DNA from: CAYMND01 sp964465065
GTDB lineage: Bacteria > Acidobacteriota > Aminicenantia > UBA2199
Length of the DNA: 64,000 nt
Reading direction: 5' to 3'
NCBI GenBank assembly: GCA_964465065.1
Contig: CAYXHZ010000004.1
Coordinates: forward strand, 1 to 64,000
The notes under the pieces: generated by a model
What the model saw: only the letters and a program-made list of their open reading frames with translations
The model's database searches: none
Told to the model about the DNA's origin: nothing
Translations under genes and position numbers: made by a program
Part shown: one piece after another, positions 59,877-64,000 of the stretch
Position numbering within the stretch: the stretch's first letter is position 1
Layout: every line of letters starts with the position of its first letter

Positions 59877-62800
59877 TTATCCGCATACAAGCGGAATCTG
59901 AACGGTGAAGGTGACACCGCCATCGGGTCGGTTTTGCCAAATGATTTTTCCCTTGTGGCGGTTTTCGACGATGGCTCGTGACAGAGTCAGGCCCTGACCC
60001 GTCCCTTTTCCGGCTTCCTTGGTGGTGAAAAAAGGCGCGAACATCTGGGCGCCGACTTCCAGTGTGATGCCGCTACCGTTGTCGGCGACGGAAATAGCGA
60101 TGAATTCTCCGTCCAAGGCTGTTTTAATCGTAATTTCCCCTTTGCCCTGCAGAGACTCCACCGCATCGGCGGCATTGCTGAGCAGGTTGAGCAGAACTTG
60201 ACTCAGCTCGGCCGGATAAGCCTGGATCAACGGTAGATCCTCGGCCAATTCGATCAGAATCCTGGCTCTTTTCTGCAAAGAATTGCGGGTTACCATCAGC
60301 GTCGTTTCGATCAGTTTATTGACATTGACCGTTTCTTTCTGATTTCGCCCTGGATAGAACAATTCCTTGGCCGATTTGATGATGGCGAATACCCGGTCAA
60401 TATTGCTCTGAATAACGGCCAGGCCATCCTTGAATTCCTGCTTGAGGGTTTGGCTCGCATCCTTGTTTTCGGCCAGCGCTTGATCCAGCAGGTAAGCCTG
60501 AAACTTGGCTTCCTGGATCGGGGTGCCGATCTCATGAGTGATTTCTGCCTGCAGTTGCCCGATAGTCTTCAACTTTTCCCACAAATACTGTTGCGTCTCC
60601 TGAACAGTCTGCTCGGTGATATCCGTCCAGAGCAGCAGCAAACCCTGAAAATCAGACTCGTCAGTCATGATCGGATAAACCAGGAGATGATATATGCGGT
60701 GTTCCGATTTCCGATCGAGGACGAATTGTTTTTCCTTTACCAGCACCGGTTCGGCATAAGCCCAATCCAACAAGGCGGCCATTGGCGCAAACTCGCCGGT
60801 CAGCATTTGGGCCAGCGGTTTGTTCAGCATCGCCTCATGATCGGTATTGAAAAATGCCGCCGCCCGAGTGTTGCACTCGCCGATCCTTCCGTCCCGATCG
60901 ACCGCCACCAGGGTGGATGTGATGGACGCCATGAGCTGTCGAAGCTGTACCAGACGCAAAGCTGCAGCCTGATGCGCTCTTTGCAGTTCGTTCTGCGATT
61001 CCTCCAAAACCTTGCGGATCTGGCGCTCTTCATCGAGACGTCTTCTCAGCGTCCGCACCCGCACCGTGTAAAACGTGTAGACAAAAGCGCATAAAAACAT
61101 CAACACCAGAATTCGGAACCACCAGGTCTTCCAGAATGGCGGAATTTTGATAACCGTCATTCGCAGTGATTCCGAACTCCAGTTGGCCCCGTCCAGCGAC
61201 GCCTTGACCTTGAAGACGAACCGTCCGGGTGGAAGTTGGTTGTAGTGGGCGGTGCGCTGGTAACCGGCATAGGTCCAGGCCTGATCCACTCCTTCCAGGA
61301 TATACTGGTAGGAAGTTTGCTGCGGCGAGCTGTAATCATCCGAGGCAAAGCTGATGGTCAGCCGGTCTTCATAGGCTCCCAGTCTGACTTCCTCTGTCTG
61401 ATAAACGGGATGTTCCCCCGACCATGGCTGGCCCATGACGAGTATGTCGGTGGCATGAATGGACGCTCGGTGGTGAACTTCCATCAGATCTTCCGGAAAA
61501 AAGCGGTTGAAACCATTGATACCACCGAGAAAAAGTTCTCCCTGCCTGGATTTTGCCGCTGCACCCCGGTTGAATTCCGTTCCCTGCAGACCATCTTTGG
61601 TCGTGTAGTTTCTGACTGCGCCGTTTTCTGGGCAAAAACAAGTCAACCCGGCGGTGTGAGTGATCCAAAGATTGCCGCTATTGTCCGGAACGATGGCGGC
61701 GATGGCGGAACTGGGTAAACCGTTGCGGCGCCCGTAACGCAGAAACGACTGCCTTTCCGGGTCGAACAGGTTGAGCCCGTCTGCCGTGCCGACCCACAAA
61801 CGATCTTTGGAATCACGACAAATTGCCGAAACGCTGTTGTGGCTCAAGCTGGACCGGTCCGTCGGTGAATGACAATAGTTGTGAAACTTTCCGCTGCCGA
61901 TATCGAACCTTGAAAGCCCGCCTCCGGCTGTCCCCACCCAGAGTTCAGCATCCCTGTCCTGGTAAAGGGTTATCACCATATCATGCGGCAGTGAATGGCT
62001 GTCTTTGGGATCATGCAGGTAATGAATGAAATCCCGGCCGTTCTCGGCCAGACGGTTCAGTCCATGGTATGTGCCCGCCCAGATTCGCCCCTCCCGGTCA
62101 GCCAGTACACTGTATACAATCTGATGGCTGAGGCTGTTGGCGTCGCTGTCGTCATGTTCGAACCAGGTGAAAGCGTGAGCATCCTGATCAAATCTGGCGA
62201 TGCCGGAAAAAGTCCCCATCCAGATCGCCGACTGGGCGTCTTCGCAAAGACTCTCGATCAGTACCCGTCCCCGCTCTTCTTCCCGTTCGACGTTTTGCAA
62301 GGGTATGAACACATCGGCGACCGGTTCATAGATATTCAGACCGCGATATGTGCCTATCCACAACTGCTGACGATGATCAATCAGTAGAGAACGCACGAAG
62401 CCATTGGGAAGCGATCCGGCCGAAAGCGGATCATGACCGTATCGTTTGAAAAGATTCTTGTGCCGGACGAATTTGTCGAGACCGGCGGAAGTGGTTCCGA
62501 TCCACAAAACATGATTGCGATCCTCATAGAGGGCACTGATATCGTCCTGGCTGATCGAGTCCCGCAAGTGGTCGGCATGTCGATAACATATGAAGCTTTG
62601 CTGCTCTCGGTTGTAGCGGTTCAATCCACCGGCGCTGGTGCCGACCCACAGCATGCCGTCACTGTCCTCCAGAAGCGATTTGATTTCGTGATGAGACAGG
62701 GAACCCGTTGCGTAAGAAGGCATGAACCGCAGGCAATCCTGCGTGTCCAGATCATAGCGGATCAGTCCCATGTCCCATGTGCCGATCCACAGTTCGTTGG

Positions 62801-63512
62801 CATGCTTGACCGAACGTACAAGGGAACGGACATGCATGTTTTTCATGCTCCATTCCGTCTGGTTTCCCGCCAAGGCTTTGAACGTCCCCTCCTGAGCATC
62901 GAGTAATGTGACACCGCCACCGGCCGTTCCGATCCAAACCTGTCCCAGGTGGTCCGGATAGACGGTCTGTACGTCGTTGTGACTCAGGCTGGTCGGGTCA
63001 CCGGGCACATGGATGTAATGACGGTCGATCCGGCGGGTGCCTGGATCGAATCGCAACAGGCCCTGGCCGGTTGTCCCGATCCAAATATAATTCTGGGGAT
63101 CGGCGTACAAGGAAGTGATGGTGATCACGTCGTTCAGACCGTTATCCAGATCGGTGACCCGTTCGAAGGTTTCCTGCCTGCGATTGAAACAGTTGAGTCC
63201 GTTATCGGTTCCCACCCAGATGGTGCCGTCGTTCCCTTCACAAATCGCCAGAACGATATTGTCGCTTAGGGATGTCAGGTCATCGGCATCTCGCGTGAAA
63301 ACATGGATGCGCTGGCCGTCATACAGGTTGAGACCGACTTCGGTGCCGATCCAGAGCATGCCGTAACGGTCCTGCAGGATGGCGAAAACGCTGTTTTGCG
63401 AAAGACCGTCCTCTATAGTCAGATGTTCAAACCGCAGTGATGAGTTGATTGCCGAGGCGTTTCCATTGAAAAACAGGATGCCGAACACGATCCAAATTAA
63501 AACACGCTTCAT
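59877..63512 (-). CDS. Sensor histidine kinase with two seven-bladed propellers
   Basis: A 1211-residue kinase. A signal peptide (ends near NASA) precedes 14 two-component-regulator propeller repeats of the type LWIGTxxGLNxY (about 30-690), enough for two seven-bladed propellers. A Y_Y_Y domain (about 710-775: YQYILEGVDQAWTYAGYQ), a membrane helix (about 790-810), a coiled coil and a PAS domain (about 855-970) follow. The kinase core has the H-box ITHEIGTPIQ, N-box NLLSNAADAV, DNGSGITL, FFTTKEAGKGTGQGL. No receiver is fused. Its partner is the NtrC-type regulator immediately upstream (36 bases). Confidence 0.93.
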   Translation of the reverse strand: MKRVLIWIVFGILFFNGNASAINSSLRFEHLTIEDGLSQNSVFAILQDRYGMLWIGTEVGLNLYDGQRIHVFTRDADDLTSLSDNIVLAICEGNDGTIWVGTDNGLNCFNRRQETFERVTDLDNGLNDVITITSLYADPQNYIWIGTTGQGLLRFDPGTRRIDRHYIHVPGDPTSLSHNDVQTVYPDHLGQVWIGTAGGGVTLLDAQEGTFKALAGNQTEWSMKNMHVRSLVRSVKHANELWIGTWDMGLIRYDLDTQDCLRFMPSYATGSLSHHEIKSLLEDSDGMLWVGTSAGGLNRYNREQQSFICYRHADHLRDSISQDDISALYEDRNHVLWIGTTSAGLDKFVRHKNLFKRYGHDPLSAGSLPNGFVRSLLIDHRQQLWIGTYRGLNIYEPVADVFIPLQNVEREEERGRVLIESLCEDAQSAIWMGTFSGIARFDQDAHAFTWFEHDDSDANSLSHQIVYSVLADREGRIWAGTYHGLNRLAENGRDFIHYLHDPKDSHSLPHDMVITLYQDRDAELWVGTAGGGLSRFDIGSGKFHNYCHSPTDRSSLSHNSVSAICRDSKDRLWVGTADGLNLFDPERQSFLRYGRRNGLPSSAIAAIVPDNSGNLWITHTAGLTCFCPENGAVRNYTTKDGLQGTEFNRGAAAKSRQGELFLGGINGFNRFFPEDLMEVHHRASIHATDILVMGQPWSGEHPVYQTEEVRLGAYEDRLTISFASDDYSSPQQTSYQYILEGVDQAWTYAGYQRTAHYNQLPPGRFVFKVKASLDGANWSSESLRMTVIKIPPFWKTWWFRILVLMFLCAFVYTFYTVRVRTLRRRLDEERQIRKVLEESQNELQRAHQAAALRLVQLRQLMASITSTLVAVDRDGRIGECNTRAAAFFNTDHEAMLNKPLAQMLTGEFAPMAALLDWAYAEPVLVKEKQFVLDRKSEHRIYHLLVYPIMTDESDFQGLLLLWTDITEQTVQETQQYLWEKLKTIGQLQAEITHEIGTPIQEAKFQAYLLDQALAENKDASQTLKQEFKDGLAVIQSNIDRVFAIIKSAKELFYPGRNQKETVNVNKLIETTLMVTRNSLQKRARILIELAEDLPLIQAYPAELSQVLLNLLSNAADAVESLQGKGEITIKTALDGEFIAISVADNGSGITLEVGAQMFAPFFTTKEAGKGTGQGLTLSRAIVENRHKGKIIWQNRPDGGVTFTVQIPLVCG

Positions 63513-63548
63513 GGTTGAACTTGATATGTTGCTGCCGCTAGCGTTTTT

Positions 63549-64000
63549 TCAACCGGAATCTCCTTTGTTGAAACCGTAGTCTTCCAATTTACGGTACAAC
63601 GACGATCTGGCCAAACCCAAGACTTCGGCACATTTTTTATAATTATTGCCGTATTTCTTCAACACGGACAGGATGTATTGCATTTCCACTTCGCGAAGGC
63701 TGAGCTGTGGGTCATGTTCATCGTTGCCGATGTCGTCGGTCTCGGAGGCGGATTCCGGTATACTGTGAAAGCGGCTGGGCAGATCAACGGCGCGGATCAC
63801 CTCGTCTTCGGCCAGGGCCGTCATCTCCATGATCAGATTCTTCAGTTCACGAATATTTCCTGGCCAATCGTACCGGATCAACAATTCGGCGGCAGCCGGA
63901 TCAATTTTTTCTACACGGGTAGAACCGATAATGTTGGCAATTTGCAAGAAGTGCTCGATGAGCGGAATAATATCTTCCGGCCTCTGCCTGAGAGGGGGCA
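63549..64000 (-). CDS. Sigma-54-dependent NtrC-family response regulator, 3' part
   Basis: The visible 150 codons continue open to the window edge and encode the end of the AAA+ domain (LRQRPEDIIPLIEHFL, then YDWPGNIRELKNLIMEM) and a C-terminal Fis-type helix-turn-helix (LKKYGNNYKKCAEVLGLARS, SLYRKLEDYG). The receiver and GAFTGA parts lie outside the window. It activates sigma-54 promoters and should be phosphorylated by the adjoining propeller kinase. Confidence 0.93.
   Translation of the reverse strand, partial: PPLRQRPEDIIPLIEHFLQIANIIGSTRVEKIDPAAAELLIRYDWPGNIRELKNLIMEMTALAEDEVIRAVDLPSRFHSIPESASETDDIGNDEHDPQLSLREVEMQYILSVLKKYGNNYKKCAEVLGLARSSLYRKLEDYGFNKGDSG

Noticed and set aside
1..64000. 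CRISPR array, insertion sequence, prophage or integrase
   Set aside because: No spaced repeats, transposase, phage or integrase genes were seen on either strand.

Overview
The window looks like a chromosomal scaffold piece from a flagellated, Gram-negative-type (diderm) bacterium of roughly balanced base composition, probably a metagenome or draft assembly because two 100-N gaps are present. Lipid-anchored and secreted peptidases (tricorn-like, S46 dipeptidyl-peptidase), a sensor kinase with a two-component-regulator beta-propeller, a Gld-like ABC transporter and a four-module UvrA relative point to a proteolytic member of an Acidobacteriota/FCB-like lineage. No rRNA is present and I cannot assign a phylum with confidence.

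Region 1 (1-19020, all + strand): a tRNA-Pro, then a nearly gap-free flagellar operon: stator (motA, a degenerate motB paralogue, motB), fliL, fliN, the export gate fliOPQR-flhB-flhA, the placement and number regulators flhF-flhG, sigma-28 (fliA), the switch (fliM, fliY-type), cheR, two HDOD proteins, a SwrB/DUF2802-like protein, a zinc-finger/MshEN protein, a fliK candidate, a stand-alone FlhB C-domain and yigZ. Most neighbours overlap by 4 bases. Region 2 (19100-23922, +): an ABC exporter set (gldA-gldF-gldG-like plus a DUF4340 protein) with its own promoter and a strong hairpin at its end.

Region 3 (23995-31600, - strand): an M29-like aminopeptidase, an aldehyde dehydrogenase, parB, parA, der, ispF and a PIN/TRAM protein. 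Between the aldehyde dehydrogenase and parB lies a 28-bp dif-like XerC/XerD site (26937-26964). Genes to its left are all on + and genes to its right almost all on -, so transcription converges near this site, as expected at a replication terminus. Finding parAB next to dif, instead of near the origin, is unusual.

Region 4 (31700-41402): a coiled-coil membrane protein, tatC/tatA-B, a glycosyltransferase, a CDF-like protein with an altered metal site, a PilT ATPase with a duplicated N-terminal domain, a P-loop NTPase, a double-domain ThyX and kbl. Region 5 (41559-59866): a phosphoesterase, a tricorn-like protease, a four-NBD UvrA paralogue, a CAP lipoprotein, a DPP11-type S46 peptidase, a zinc-ribbon/SPFH pair, a VWA protein with its ECF sigma factor and an MFS transporter. 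Region 6 (59877-64000): a propeller sensor kinase and the 3' part of an NtrC-type regulator, cut by the window edge.

Three genes (35905 -, 38072 +, 58676 +) have near-consensus sigma-70 promoters whose -10 box ends only 6-7 bases before the start codon, with no Shine-Dalgarno sequence, which predicts leaderless mRNAs. No stretch longer than 300 bases lacks a gene. I saw no CRISPR array, insertion sequence or rRNA.
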